Assembly: GCA_019636515.1 (NCBI GenBank)
Contig: JAHBXI010000001.1
Span: forward strand, 806,001 to 870,000
Length of the DNA stretch: 64,000 nucleotides
From: Phycisphaeraceae bacterium
GTDB lineage: Bacteria; Planctomycetota; Phycisphaerae; Phycisphaerales; UBA1924
Direction: 5' to 3'
The notes below the pieces were generated by a model, which worked only from the letters and a program-made list of their open reading frames with translations, made no database searches and was not told where the DNA came from. How positions within the stretch are numbered: the stretch's first letter is position 1; each line of letters starts with the position of its first letter. Shown piece after piece: positions 24,108 to 33,849 of this stretch. The translations under genes and the position numbers were made by a program.

Positions 24108-25379
24108 TCATGCGGGTTGCAGGGCGGCGTCGAGGTCTTCGATGAGGTCGCGGACATCCTCGATGCCGACGCTCAGGCGGACCAGGCCGTCGGCGATGCC
24201 CAGCGCGGCGCGGGCCTGCGGTGGAAGGCTGGCGTGTGTCATGATGGCGGGGTGCTCGATGAGCGACTCGACGCCACCGAGGGACTCGGCGAGGCTGAAG
24301 AGCCTGACGCGTTCGAGGAGCCTTCGGGCGGGTTCGAGGCCGCCCTTGACGACGCACGAGATCATGCCTCCGAATCCTTCTCCCCAGGGCCCTCGCATCT
24401 GGCGTGCGGCGAGGGCGTGGCGCGGGTGCGATTCGAGGCCCGGGTAGATGACGCGTTCGATGGCGGGGTGGCCTTCGAGCCAGCGGGCGATCTCCAGGGC
24501 ATTTTCGCAGTGCCGCTGCATGCGGACGTGGAGGGTCTTGGTGGACCGGAGCATGAGGAAGCAATCCATGGCGCCCGGGACCGCGCCGACGGCGTTTTGC
24601 GTGTAGCGGAGGCGGGCGGCGAGGGAGTCGTCGCGGGTGACCAGGGCGCCAGCGACCAGGTCGGAGTGCCCGCCGATGTACTTGGTGCATGAGTGCATGA
24701 CCACATCGGCGCCCAGGGAGAGAGGGTTCTGAAGGGCGGGCGAAGCGAAGGTGTTGTCGACCACGAGGATGGAGCGCTCGAGGGGGGTGCCCAGGGGGCC
24801 CGCGCCGGGTTCGCGAAGGCCCTGGGAGGGGGTCGTGGAATCGGCCTTGCGGTCGATGATTCCACGGACGGCCCGGATATCGATGACCTTGAGCATGGGA
24901 TTGCTCGGTGTTTCGAGCCAGACCAGGCGGGTTCGCGGGGTGAAGGCGGCCTCGATGGCCTCGAGGTCGGTCATGTCGGCGCGGGTGGTCTCGATGCCCA
25001 GGTGGCGGAAGACCTTGTCGATCTGGCGGAAGGTTCCGCCGTAGACATCGTCGGAAAGCACCGCGTGGTCTCCCGCGCGGAGTTGGTGGAGGATGCAGTC
25101 CATCGCGGCCAGGCCACTGGAAAAAACCAGGCCGTGGGCACCCTTTTCGAGGGCGGCGAGGTTGGATTCAAGGGCTGTTCGTGTCGGGTTCTTCGAGCGG
25201 GCGTAGTCGTAGCCGTCCTTGAAGACGCCCGGGGAGGGCTGGACGTAGGTGCTGGTCATGTAGACGGGGGTCATGATGGCCCCGGTGGATGGGTCGGGCG
25301 CCTGCCCGGCGTGTATGCAGTCGGTGGCGAACCTCATCTCGCGGGGTGACGCGTCGCGTGGGTCGGAATTTGCGGACAT
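24108..25379 (-). CDS. Trans-sulfuration PLP enzyme (cystathionine gamma-synthase/lyase family)
   Basis: A 423-residue protein. Cys/Met-metabolism PLP family motifs are present: YARSKNPTRTALE, FSSGLAAMD, DDVYGGTFRQ, LVWLETPSNPMLKVIDI, and the PLP Lys in HSCTKYIGGHSD. It also has RLSVGIEDVRDLIEDL at the C-terminus. A charged insert of about 27 residues (RKADSTTPSQGLREPGAG...) sits between the ETPSNP strand and the VVDNTFASP strand. AGGAGA precedes the ATG at 25379. Synthase, gamma-lyase or O-acetylhomoserine activity cannot be separated by eye. Confidence 0.92.
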   Translation of the reverse strand: MSANSDPRDASPREMRFATDCIHAGQAPDPSTGAIMTPVYMTSTYVQPSPGVFKDGYDYARSKNPTRTALESNLAALEKGAHGLVFSSGLAAMDCILHQLRAGDHAVLSDDVYGGTFRQIDKVFRHLGIETTRADMTDLEAIEAAFTPRTRLVWLETPSNPMLKVIDIRAVRGIIDRKADSTTPSQGLREPGAGPLGTPLERSILVVDNTFASPALQNPLSLGADVVMHSCTKYIGGHSDLVAGALVTRDDSLAARLRYTQNAVGAVPGAMDCFLMLRSTKTLHVRMQRHCENALEIARWLEGHPAIERVIYPGLESHPRHALAARQMRGPWGEGFGGMISCVVKGGLEPARRLLERVRLFSLAESLGGVESLIEHPAIMTHASLPPQARAALGIADGLVRLSVGIEDVRDLIEDLDAALQPA

Positions 25380-25506
25380 CACGGTCTCCTTCGGCTTGGT
25401 GGAGGGCCGAAGGATAGTCGCGGGAGGGATGCCGGGGCCCCGCGGGAGCCGGTACAGCGAGCCGAGATTGCAAGCCCGGAGCGCGGGCCGGCGCGAGCGG
25501 GCCGGT

Positions 25507-27963
25507 TCAGCACAATTCGCCGAACTCGTAGGCCACGACGAACGCGTGGTAGTCTTCGAGGTCGACAAAGCCCGAATTATCGAAGTCCGCCATCGGGTGC
25601 CCCATCTCGAAGTACCAGACAAAGAGATCGAAGTCATCGGTGTCGATAAACCCGCTGTTGTCGATGTCGGGGCAGAAGTCCGCCGGGGGGAACATGGCTC
25701 TCCAGGCCCCTCGTCCGTAGGTGCCGGCAATCGCGAACTGGTATCCCTGGTCGATCTGGATATCGCCGATATTGACGTTTGGAAGGTCCGCGCAGTTTTT
25801 CTCCCACGTGACGCCCCCGTCGGAGGAGAAATAGATCCCCGCGCCCGAGCCGACGATCATGGGCAGGGTCCGGACGCTCCAGTCGACGGCCAGGGCGGTG
25901 ACGGCGACCCCGACGGGGAGGCTCCCGGTCATGTCCTCCCAGTCCACGCCGGCGTTGAAGGTCCTGAAGATCCGGCCCCCATCATCGTTTTGCAGAGAGA
26001 GGTACGCGATCGTCGGGCTGACGGGATCAACGGCGATGTCGCTGACTCTTCCGGCGGGCAGGTTCTGGTATCGGTCGTTCCAAACGCCTCCGATGATGTT
26101 GCTGGTGTAGTAGACGTTGCCGTTGGAACTTCCGGTGTAGACGTGTTTGGAGTCCCCCGCGCACGCCGCGATGCTGGTCAGCGCCCCGCCGCCGGCGATG
26201 CCGTTGCCGCTGCGGTCGGTCCAGGTTGGCGGGTTCGCGGTCGCGTCGGGCGTATGCCACACGCGATCGGTTCCGACCATGAGGGCCTTGGGGTTGTCAC
26301 CCGCTCGGACGACCGGCGCGATGAATTCGGACAACTCTCCCTGCCAGCCGCCGGTGATGTCGGTCTCGCCGTTGGCGTCGTGGCGGGAAAGATTGGGGAA
26401 GGGTCTTCCTGAAGGCTCATCCACCGCGACCGACGTGGTGTAGAGGATGCCCGCGGCCCCGTCGTAGGCTCCGTACCCGCCGTCGCCCGCGGTCACCTGG
26501 TCCCACTCCTGGGCCAGGTTGATGCGCTCGGGCGCGCCGTTGTCCTGCGTGCCGGCGATCAGGTCCTCCACGGTCCAGTCGTTGAGTGATATCTGGTAGA
26601 TCTGGGTGACGCCCAGCGTGGTGTTGGCGCTCTGCCACGTGATGAGCGGGGCGGTCTGGCATTTCCAGATGCCGCCGTCGTTTCCTTCCCAGATGGTCCC
26701 GTCCGGGCCGAAGGCCATGGCGTGGTGATCTGGATGGAGTTGCGACCCGTCGAGGCCGCGAGCCCACTCTTCCCAGGTGTCGCCAGCGTCGGCGGAGCGT
26801 ATCACGCCGTTCACGGCGTATCGGTCATCAACACCCCCGCACCAGACCACCTGAGGATCGGTGGGGTCGATGGCGACGTAGGCGTCGTACAAGCCCTGGG
26901 GGCCTGGGAAATCGGGTGTGTTCGCGAGTTTGGTGAAGGTGTCGCCCCCATCGGCGCTCTTGAAAAGCCCTTCCAGCGACTCGGCCGGATTGATGACCGC
27001 GACGTACAGCACGGAAGAGTCCGACGGGGCGACGTCCATGACGATCCGGGCGATGTCGTCGGCGTCAAGATCAAAGTCACGCAAGGCGAACGTGTCCCCT
27101 CCGTCGGTCGTGAACATCAACCCCAGCCCCACGACGCCGATGTACACGGTCCTGGGATCGGAGGGACTCATGCGGATGCACGACGCGGGGCGATCGGTCA
27201 TCTCCTCCCACGTGACGCCGCGGTCGAGGGAGCGGTGGCATCCGCCGGTACCCGTGATCCAGATTTCATCGGTGTCATCGGGGTTGATCACGATCCCCGA
27301 GCACGTCGGGCCGACCTTGTCGGCGCCGGCAACCTTGGCCCACGTAAGCCCGGCATCCTCCGAGCGGAACAGGCCGTCACCCCTGGAGAGCATGGTGTAC
27401 TCTCCGGTGCCGGCGTAGACGGTGTCGGGGTTTCCGGGTTCGAGGATCACGGCGCCGTGATTCAGCGTCGAGAGGCCATCGGTCAGCGGGACCCACGTGT
27501 CTCCCTTGTTGGTGGTCTTCCAGATTCCGCCCGAGGCGGACGCGATGTAGCAGATGTCCGCGTCGGTCGGGTGCGGGGCGATGGAGATCACGCGACCGGA
27601 ACAGTCGGCGTTCTCGCTCCAGAACTCCTCGCGGATTGGCCTGGGTCCGATGAACGACCATGTCAATTGACAGGCCCGGGCCTTGTCCTGTCCTGGAGTC
27701 CATCCGGGCACGACTCCGCCGACAACGACCGGGTGCCCCGGCGGGGGAGGACCGCCCACCTCGTACCCCTTTTTCACTACCTTTTCATGCTTTTTCCTGG
27801 GAAGCGGACGGCTTTCGACCTGCTCTCCCGCGTCGAGGTTGCCCAAAGCGTCAACGGGATCGGGAGGGGCCGAACACCCCGGCGAACCCAGGCACGCCAA
27901 ACTCGCCAACCCGCCCATCGCCACAAGGTGAGCCGCCACCGGCCGGTATCGGCGCATTTTCAT
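25507..27963 (-). CDS. Secreted BNR/sortilin-type propeller protein with dockerin-like tail
   Basis: About 818 residues. The N-terminal export signal has possible lipobox Cys (LASLAC, SPGC), neither ideal. The body has repeated Asp-box/BNR motifs (ASGGIWKTTNKGDTW, RSEDAGLTW, TTDGGDTF, KSADGGDTF, RSADAGDTW, SSDGGVTW), as in sortilin-like ten-bladed propellers and glycoside hydrolases of the BNR type. It ends with two EF-hand-like loops (DIDNSGFIDTDD, DFDNSGFVDLED) and FGELC. The start MKMRRYRPVAAH at 27963 is chosen over one 13 codons upstream. No catalytic residues identify an enzyme. Confidence 0.85.
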   Translation of the reverse strand: MKMRRYRPVAAHLVAMGGLASLACLGSPGCSAPPDPVDALGNLDAGEQVESRPLPRKKHEKVVKKGYEVGGPPPPGHPVVVGGVVPGWTPGQDKARACQLTWSFIGPRPIREEFWSENADCSGRVISIAPHPTDADICYIASASGGIWKTTNKGDTWVPLTDGLSTLNHGAVILEPGNPDTVYAGTGEYTMLSRGDGLFRSEDAGLTWAKVAGADKVGPTCSGIVINPDDTDEIWITGTGGCHRSLDRGVTWEEMTDRPASCIRMSPSDPRTVYIGVVGLGLMFTTDGGDTFALRDFDLDADDIARIVMDVAPSDSSVLYVAVINPAESLEGLFKSADGGDTFTKLANTPDFPGPQGLYDAYVAIDPTDPQVVWCGGVDDRYAVNGVIRSADAGDTWEEWARGLDGSQLHPDHHAMAFGPDGTIWEGNDGGIWKCQTAPLITWQSANTTLGVTQIYQISLNDWTVEDLIAGTQDNGAPERINLAQEWDQVTAGDGGYGAYDGAAGILYTTSVAVDEPSGRPFPNLSRHDANGETDITGGWQGELSEFIAPVVRAGDNPKALMVGTDRVWHTPDATANPPTWTDRSGNGIAGGGALTSIAACAGDSKHVYTGSSNGNVYYTSNIIGGVWNDRYQNLPAGRVSDIAVDPVSPTIAYLSLQNDDGGRIFRTFNAGVDWEDMTGSLPVGVAVTALAVDWSVRTLPMIVGSGAGIYFSSDGGVTWEKNCADLPNVNIGDIQIDQGYQFAIAGTYGRGAWRAMFPPADFCPDIDNSGFIDTDDFDLFVWYFEMGHPMADFDNSGFVDLEDYHAFVVAYEFGELC
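25510..25671 (-). repeat. Paired EF-hand (dockerin-like) C-terminal tail, copy 4
   Basis: The most divergent copy: DIDNSGFIDTDDFDLFVWYF then DFDNSGFVDLEDYHAFVVAY, ending FGELC. Asn replaces the common Gly in each loop. Confidence 0.85.
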
Positions 27964-28256
27964 TGATAAACCTCTTTCCCTCAAGGGTCGTGCGAACAGC
28001 ACAAGAATTGCAAAGGGTCAGAACGTACGAAGTGTCGGGATACTCACGGGAAAAATGCGTTCGCGGGCAAAAAAAACGCCATCCGCCCTCAATGGGCTTT
28101 GCGAGACCCGCTCGATCTGCTAGCGTGGCCACTTGTCATCCGCGGCGCACGCCGGCGTGGCTGTTGTACTGCCACTCGGCGGACGGCCTCGCAAGGCTCG
28201 GATTCTCCTTCGCGATTTGTACTCCAGCGACCTCGTGGGGATCCAAGGAACACGCC

Positions 28257-30638
28257 ATGCCCATCCGTTTGAACCAGTCGTTCGGACTTGATCGCCTCTC
28301 CTGGGAGCCGACGGCGTGTCGGCCGATGATCGGCTTGGCTCGCCAACCCCGTGGACCGCGCCGGTTCGGGTCCCGCGGGTGCTGGCGAGGGGTGAGCGTG
28401 GGGATACTGACCGCCGGGCTGTGGATGTTGGCTTCGGGCGCTGGGGAGGCTCGTGCGGGCCTGATTCCTCCCGCGAACGAGCCGGTGAAAGGGACCGAGC
28501 GGGGCACCTTGGCGCTGTACGTCGAGAAGCCCGGCGACATGGAGTTTTCGGGCTTTCTGACGGTTCGTCCGCTGCAGGAGCATCGCACGTCGGCGTCGGC
28601 AATCCTGCGGGGGCGGGACGCGGCGGCGCGTGAGCGGCTGGCGGGCAAGGTCGCGCGGTACTTCCCGGAGGTTGATGAATACCTGGTGCGGGTGCCGTCG
28701 GGGATGGCCCGTGGCGAGGGAGAGAACGCCCTGGCGTCGGAGTTGATCTCGACGGGCGACTACGAGTACGTGATCCCGGACTGGATCGTGTACCCGATCG
28801 CGATCCCGAACGATCCGTTGTACAACAGCCAGTGGCATCATCCGAAGATCGGATCGCCGCTGGCGTGGGACTACACGCTGGGAAGCACGACGATCATCTC
28901 GGCCTCGACGGACACGGGGATCGACGTCAATCATCCGGACCTGGCGGCGCACCGCGTGCCGGGGTTCCACGCCCCGTCGAATACGGCCGAAGTCAATGGC
29001 GGGCCGGTGACGGATGTGAACGGTCACGGAACGCACGTGGCGGGCTGCGCGGCGGCGATCGGGAATAACGGCGTGGGCGTAACGGGTGTGAATCAAAGAG
29101 CCCGGATCATGATGGCCCGCGTGACGGACTCATCGAACGGCAGCGCGAGCATCTCGAATATCCTGCTGGGCGCTCGCTGGGCGGCGGACAACAACGCGAA
29201 GGCGATCGGGTCGAGTTACTCGGGTGTGTCGTCCTCGACGATCCAGACCAGCGGGGCGTACATCAAGGGCAAGGGGGCGCTGTACCTGTACGCGGCGGGG
29301 AACGACAACGTGAACCTTTCAACGTTCGATTACCCGGACGTGATCGTGGTCGGGGCCTCGGACTCGGGGGACAACAAGGCCGGCTTCTCGGCGTACGGGA
29401 AGGCGGTCGATGTCTTCTCCCCCGGGGTCAACATCCTTTCCACGGTGGTCGGCGGGGGGTACCAGTCCTGGAGCGGGACGAGCATGGCGACGCCCGTGGC
29501 CAACGGGGTGATCACGATGATCTGGTCGGCGAACCCTTCGCTGACGGCGACGCAGGTGGAGAACATCCTGTTCTACTCGTGCGACGACCTTGGCTCTCCG
29601 GGGAACGACGACACGTTCGGTTGGGGTCGGGTGAACGTGGGCCGTGCGGTGCAGTGGGCGGTCGGGCCGGCGCCGGCCGTGGCCGTGGCCGACACGGCGC
29701 TGGCGTTGACGGGGCTGGCGAGGGCGGTCGACGTACTCGCCAACGACGTCGCGCTCGACGGCGGATCGATCTTGATCACGGGGCACTCGGCGACGAGCGT
29801 TCGCGGCGGAACGATCGTGAAATCGACGGGGACCGGCCCGGAGGGTCGTGACCTTCTGGTGTACACCGCGCCGGGTACGCCCGGGGCGGACTCGTTCACG
29901 TACACGATCCAGGGATCCTCGGGAGGCCCATCGACCACGACGGTGTCGATCTCGGTGGACTCATCGGCGGGGTACCAGGACCCGGCGAACCCGACAAGCA
30001 CGCAGCCGGGCGTTGACGTGTCGTACTACGACCTGGTGAACCCGTCGGTCCTGCCTGATTTCTCGCTTCTGACGCCGTACAAGACGGACGTGATGCCCCG
30101 CATCAATTTCCAGTCGACCAACGGGGTCTATTCCACGAGCGAGCGGCATACGGACGTTGGCGCGGTGTACGAGGGGTACATCGTGCTTGGGGAGCCGGCG
30201 GAGTACACGTTCTACGCGAACTCCGACGACGGGTCGAAGTTGCACATCGGCGGGACGCTCGTGGTGAACAACGACGGGCTGAAGAGCGCGTCCCCGCTGT
30301 GGAAGAGCATGGTTGAAAAATCAGGGAAGATCAAACTCAAGGAGGGCGCGCACCGGATCCGGGTCGAGTTCTTCGAGCACACGGGCAGCGCGGGACTGAT
30401 CGTGTCGGTCGCGGGTGGCGGCATGGACAAGGTGGTGGTCCCGGCGTCGATGTTCGTGCGCGACGCGGTCTCGTGCCCGGCGGACTTCGACGGTTCGGGA
30501 TTCGTGGACGCCGAAGACTTCAGCGCGTTCGTGGCGGCGTTTGAGAGCGGGGATGAGTCGGCGGACTTTGACGGGTCGGGGTTCGTGGACATCGAGGATT
30601 ACTCGGCGTTCATCCTCGCGTTCGAGGGCGGGTGCTGA
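28257..30638 (+). CDS. Secreted subtilisin-like (S8) protease with PA14 domain and dockerin-like tail
   Basis: About 793 residues. It has an unusually long N-terminus before a hydrophobic export segment (VSVGILTAGLWMLASGAGEA), then a propeptide. The S8 catalytic Asp is in STDTGIDVNHPDL, His in NGHGTHVAG, and Ser in SGTSMATP, so the triad is complete. A tandem-95/cadherin-like segment follows (AVDVLANDVAL...GADSFTYTIQG), then a PA14-like domain (EGYIVLGEPAEYTFYANSDDGSKLHI). It ends with DFDGSGFVDAED, DFDGSGFVDIED and EGGC. AAGGA lies upstream of the ATG at 28257. The ORF stays open back to 27660, but that part antisenses the BNR gene. Divergent to the BNR protein. Confidence 0.92.
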   Translation: MPIRLNQSFGLDRLSWEPTACRPMIGLARQPRGPRRFGSRGCWRGVSVGILTAGLWMLASGAGEARAGLIPPANEPVKGTERGTLALYVEKPGDMEFSGFLTVRPLQEHRTSASAILRGRDAAARERLAGKVARYFPEVDEYLVRVPSGMARGEGENALASELISTGDYEYVIPDWIVYPIAIPNDPLYNSQWHHPKIGSPLAWDYTLGSTTIISASTDTGIDVNHPDLAAHRVPGFHAPSNTAEVNGGPVTDVNGHGTHVAGCAAAIGNNGVGVTGVNQRARIMMARVTDSSNGSASISNILLGARWAADNNAKAIGSSYSGVSSSTIQTSGAYIKGKGALYLYAAGNDNVNLSTFDYPDVIVVGASDSGDNKAGFSAYGKAVDVFSPGVNILSTVVGGGYQSWSGTSMATPVANGVITMIWSANPSLTATQVENILFYSCDDLGSPGNDDTFGWGRVNVGRAVQWAVGPAPAVAVADTALALTGLARAVDVLANDVALDGGSILITGHSATSVRGGTIVKSTGTGPEGRDLLVYTAPGTPGADSFTYTIQGSSGGPSTTTVSISVDSSAGYQDPANPTSTQPGVDVSYYDLVNPSVLPDFSLLTPYKTDVMPRINFQSTNGVYSTSERHTDVGAVYEGYIVLGEPAEYTFYANSDDGSKLHIGGTLVVNNDGLKSASPLWKSMVEKSGKIKLKEGAHRIRVEFFEHTGSAGLIVSVAGGGMDKVVVPASMFVRDAVSCPADFDGSGFVDAEDFSAFVAAFESGDESADFDGSGFVDIEDYSAFILAFEGGC
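30480..30635 (+). repeat. Paired EF-hand (dockerin-like) C-terminal tail, copy 5
   Basis: The last 52 codons of the subtilase: DFDGSGFVDAEDFSAFVAAF then DFDGSGFVDIEDYSAFILAF, ending EGGC. It is closest to the tail of the metalloprotease although on the other strand. Confidence 0.9.
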
Positions 30639-30689
30639 ACCGGCCCGCTCGCCGCCGGCGCCCGGCGCGATGAACGAGAGATCACGACG

Positions 30690-30713
30690 CGGGACCCGGC
30701 CACCCGGGTCCCG
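30690..30713 (+). terminator. Intrinsic terminator-like hairpin after the subtilase
   Basis: CGGGACCCGG pairs perfectly with CCGGGTCCCG around a four-base loop, followed by TTTCTGTT. It lies 52 bases past the stop and 54 bases before the end of the convergent cyclodeaminase gene, so it may serve both strands. Confidence 0.65.
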
Positions 30714-30766
30714 TTTCTGTTGGACCGTACCCCTGGATTCAAGAACGATTCGGACGTGCCGCGGAC

Positions 30767-31429
30767 CTAGACGTCACCGTTGAGTTCGCCGCAGGCCCGT
30801 TCAACGTCACGGGCGAGTCCGATGCAGCGTTCGCGCAGGCGATCCGCCTGGGCGAGGGCGTCCTGGCCATGCGGAGCGCTCTCCGTGGAGGCCGGAACGC
30901 TTCCCGTGGAAGCGTTGATGCTGACGTTCCACCACGAGGAACGGGCCGCGGCCTCGGCCAGCACGGCGGCGATCGCCAGGTCCGACCGCAGGTGCCGGTT
31001 TGAAATGCCGGCGAGTTCCTTCAAGAGCAAAAGGACGTCTCCGCAGGCGGCCAGGGTGGCCATGGGGACCTGAAGGCAGGCGGCCTTGGCTTCGTCCAGC
31101 CCGGCCCTGGCGGGGTCGCTCGGGTCGAGGCGTGAAAGGTCCCGGACGGCCTGATAGGCGGCGGCGTCCTCGTCGGCAAGCCGAATGAAGAGGTCCGCGG
31201 CCCGGCCCAGGGTGCGGTGGGCTTCGGCCAGTTTGGGCTGGTGGGCCTCAAGGGCTTTGCGTCCAACGGAATAACTGACCACCATGGCGGCGAGGCTCGA
31301 CGCGAGCGACCCGACGACGCCGGAGACGGCCCCTCCGCCCGGGGTCGGGGTCTTCTCCGCGAGCGCTCGCAGAAACGAGGCGACGGTCATCGTGTCGAAG
31401 GACGGCGGCGAAGCGGCGTGTGCGGTCAT
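30767..31429 (-). CDS. Cyclodeaminase/cyclohydrolase-family protein (FTCD C-terminal type)
   Basis: A 220-residue helical protein. It matches the FTCD_C family: TVASFLRALAEKTPTPGGGAVSG, LASSLAAMVVSYSVGRK, ADEDAAAYQAV, and SNRHLRSDLAIAA. Members act on formimino- or methenyl-tetrahydrofolate in one-carbon metabolism. The formiminotransferase domain is absent, so this is the stand-alone form. A Ser/Thr-rich segment (SINASTGSVPASTESAP) is inserted near the C-terminus. The next gene upstream on the strand is mscL, 70 bases away. Confidence 0.87.
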   Translation of the reverse strand: MTAHAASPPSFDTMTVASFLRALAEKTPTPGGGAVSGVVGSLASSLAAMVVSYSVGRKALEAHQPKLAEAHRTLGRAADLFIRLADEDAAAYQAVRDLSRLDPSDPARAGLDEAKAACLQVPMATLAACGDVLLLLKELAGISNRHLRSDLAIAAVLAEAAARSSWWNVSINASTGSVPASTESAPHGQDALAQADRLRERCIGLARDVERACGELNGDV

Positions 31430-31499
31430 TGCGTGATTGTTCGCCCGCGGGAACGCCTCCGACGAGTCGTCCGCGTCGGGAAGGCGGCCACGGTGGTCT

Positions 31500-31961
31500 T
31501 CACCTGGCCTTGAGCAGGTCGCGGATCTCGGTGAGGAGTTTTTCCTCGGCGGATGGCCCGGTGGGCGGGGGTGGTGTCTTCTCGGCTTCGAATCGGCGGC
31601 GTGCGGTGTTGACCGTCTTGACGATCAGGAAAACGCAGAATGCCAGGATGACAAAGTTGATGAGTTCGGTGACGAAACTGCCGTAGGCGAAGACCGATCC
31701 GGCCTTGCGGGCCTCTTCGAGCGAAGGCACCGACCCTGTCGCGGCAAAGGCGGCGTCGATCACCTCCCGGCCCTTGGTGGTCAGGGGCAGGTACAGGTTG
31801 GAGAAGTCGGCCTTGCCGGGGATGCTGACGATGGGCATGATGACGTCGGAGATCGCCGACGCGATGATCTTGCCGAAGGCCCCGCCGATGATGACGCCGA
31901 TCGCCAGATCGAGCACGTTGCCCTTGAGGGCGAACTCTCGAAACTCCTTGACAAACCCCAT
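31500..31961 (-). CDS. mscL: Large-conductance mechanosensitive channel MscL
   Basis: A 153-residue protein. The N-terminal amphipathic helix and first membrane helix (KEFREFALKGNVLDLAIGVI, then GGAFGKIIASAISDVIMP) are highly typical. The second helix (LINFVILAFCVFLIVKTVN) and the cytoplasmic helix (AEEKLLTEIRDLLK) complete the fold. It opens under membrane tension to release solutes during osmotic downshock. The length is normal. Confidence 0.97.
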   Translation of the reverse strand: MGFVKEFREFALKGNVLDLAIGVIIGGAFGKIIASAISDVIMPIVSIPGKADFSNLYLPLTTKGREVIDAAFAATGSVPSLEEARKAGSVFAYGSFVTELINFVILAFCVFLIVKTVNTARRRFEAEKTPPPPTGPSAEEKLLTEIRDLLKAR

Positions 31962-32174
31962 GGCATGAACTCCTCATTCCCGGCGCGGCAAGGGGAATCC
32001 CTCATCCGGGCATCTCGCGTGAAGGACGCGAACCGCGCCCTGTGTGCGGCAGGGTATCGGGGAGGGGGTCGGCCCGCAAACACGATTGAAGAGCGATGGC
32101 GTCGGGTGGAATTCCGGGGAGTTTGGTGCAGAACCGGCGCATGCCCCACTCGGGAGGTCTTGCCCCGCCCCGGA

Positions 32175-32984
32175 TCATGGGTAATCCTGCCGTGTCGGCC
32201 GCAGGACGATGTCGTTGAAGTGGACCCAGGGCGGCTGGGTGATGGCGGACATGAGGGCGCGGACCACGTCCGCGGGCTCCAGAACAGGCCCGATGCGGTC
32301 AACCACGCCCGTGAACCAGGCGGGGTCGTACCCGGCGACACCCTGGAACTCGGACCTGACAAATCCGGGCTCGACGAGGGTGACGCGGATGCCCTTGGGT
32401 CCAAGTTCTCGGCGGGCGCCCTCGACCAGGCCGTGGAGGCCGAACTTGGTCGAGCCGTACATGGACGAAAAGGGCGAGACGTGACGCCCGACGGTGGACC
32501 CGATGACGACGATATCGTGCGGGCGATCTCTCCATGAGGCGCCCCGGGATGAGAGGCGTTCGAGGTCGGCGATCATGCGGAGGGCGGCGTGGCGGACCAC
32601 CAGCGCGGCGCCAAGCAGGTTCGTCCGGATCATCTCCTCCCACTGGGCGGTGTCCGAGTCCACGACGCTGCCTTTCAGCCCTCGGCCGGCGTTGACCACG
32701 ACCAGGTCGGCCTCGCGGGCGCCATCGCCGAAGGTCTCCCGGGCGGCATCGAACATCTCGCCGACGACGGCCTGGTCGGCGGTGTCTCCGCGGACGGTCG
32801 CGACGCACTCGGGGGAGAACTCCAGCACCAGGTCACGCAGGCGGTCCTCTCTGCGGCCGTTGGCGATCACGGAGCACCCGTGCCCGACAAGTCTCTTGAC
32901 GGTCTCGTAGCCGATGCCGGCGGTCGCGCCGGTGACGACGGCGATGCGATCGGCCATCGTCGAGTCGAAGACATTCTGGGTCAT
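32175..32984 (-). CDS. Short-chain dehydrogenase/reductase
   Basis: A 269-residue classical SDR. The nucleotide site is VTGATAGIG, followed by VVNAGRG, catalytic Ser in GSTVGRH and Tyr-x3-Lys in YGSTK. GFVRSEF lies after the active site. The ATG at 32984 (MTQNVFDSTMADRI) or the Met nine codons later is possible. It lies 43 bases downstream of fabG and may be co-transcribed. The substrate is unknown. Confidence 0.88.
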   Translation of the reverse strand: MTQNVFDSTMADRIAVVTGATAGIGYETVKRLVGHGCSVIANGRREDRLRDLVLEFSPECVATVRGDTADQAVVGEMFDAARETFGDGAREADLVVVNAGRGLKGSVVDSDTAQWEEMIRTNLLGAALVVRHAALRMIADLERLSSRGASWRDRPHDIVVIGSTVGRHVSPFSSMYGSTKFGLHGLVEGARRELGPKGIRVTLVEPGFVRSEFQGVAGYDPAWFTGVVDRIGPVLEPADVVRALMSAITQPPWVHFNDIVLRPTRQDYP

Positions 32985-33027
32985 GGAGTCAGGATAGCGG
33001 CGGGGACGGGCCAACGGCCCACTCGGC

Positions 33028-33777
33028 TCAGCACATGGTCATGCCGCCGTCAACACAGATGGTCTGCCCGGTGAGATACCCGGCCTGGTCGGAAGTCACG
33101 TAGGCGACGGCGTCGGCGATGTCCTGGGCGACGCCCAGTCGCTTGACGGCCATGAGCGAGAGGACGTGCTCCTTGACCTCGGGGGGGAGGTTGTCGGTCA
33201 TGTCGGTCTGGATGAACCCCGGGGCGATGAGGTTGCAGGTGATGCCCTTGGAACCCAGTTCGCGGGCGATGGTCTTGGTGAGGCCCGCCAGTCCGGCCTT
33301 GGCCGCGGCGTAGTTTGCCTGTCCGGCGTTTCCGACGACGCCGGAGGTGCTGCCGATGTTGACAATACGTCCGAACTTTCCGCGCATCATGGAGCGTGCG
33401 GCGGCGCGGATGGCGACGAAGGCGGAGGAAAGGTTGGTGTTCAGGACCAGGTCCCAGTCCTCGTCGGACATCCGCAGGGCGAGCCCGTCGCGGGTGATGC
33501 CCGCGTTGTTGACGAGGATGTCGATTCTCCCGAACTCTTCGGCGACGGACTCGACCATGGCGGCCAGGGCGGCGCGGTCGGCGACATCCACGGCCCGTAC
33601 GGCGGCCTTTCCGCCGTCGGCTTCAATCGTGGATCGCAGGTCGCCCAGGGGACCTTCGGAGCGGGCGACCAGGACCACAAGCCGGCCATCGGCGGCCAGT
33701 CGCTGGGCCGTGGCGCGTCCTATCCCGCGGCTTGCCCCCGTCACAATCGCCACCCTCTGCGAGACTGCCTGACCCAT
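33028..33777 (-). CDS. fabG: 3-oxoacyl-ACP reductase-like SDR (FabG type)
   Basis: A 249-residue protein. VTGASRGIGRA, DILVNNAGITRDGLALRM, Ser in NIGSTSGVVGN, YAAAKAGLAGLTK and the ending GQTICVDGGMTM follow FabG closely. It would reduce 3-oxoacyl-ACP in fatty-acid synthesis. No other fab gene is adjacent, so a FabG-like role in another pathway remains possible. Confidence 0.88.
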   Translation of the reverse strand: MGQAVSQRVAIVTGASRGIGRATAQRLAADGRLVVLVARSEGPLGDLRSTIEADGGKAAVRAVDVADRAALAAMVESVAEEFGRIDILVNNAGITRDGLALRMSDEDWDLVLNTNLSSAFVAIRAAARSMMRGKFGRIVNIGSTSGVVGNAGQANYAAAKAGLAGLTKTIARELGSKGITCNLIAPGFIQTDMTDNLPPEVKEHVLSLMAVKRLGVAQDIADAVAYVTSDQAGYLTGQTICVDGGMTMC

Positions 33778-33849
33778 GCGTGGCCCTCCATCGGAAGGCG
33801 ATGGTAGGACCCGGCGGGCGGGTCGAGGCCGGGGGAACGCGTCCGCGTG

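Noticed and set aside
27660..28256. N-terminal extension of the subtilase frame
   Set aside because: Overlaps the opposite-strand BNR gene and its promoter; a signal-like segment and ribosome site support the later start.
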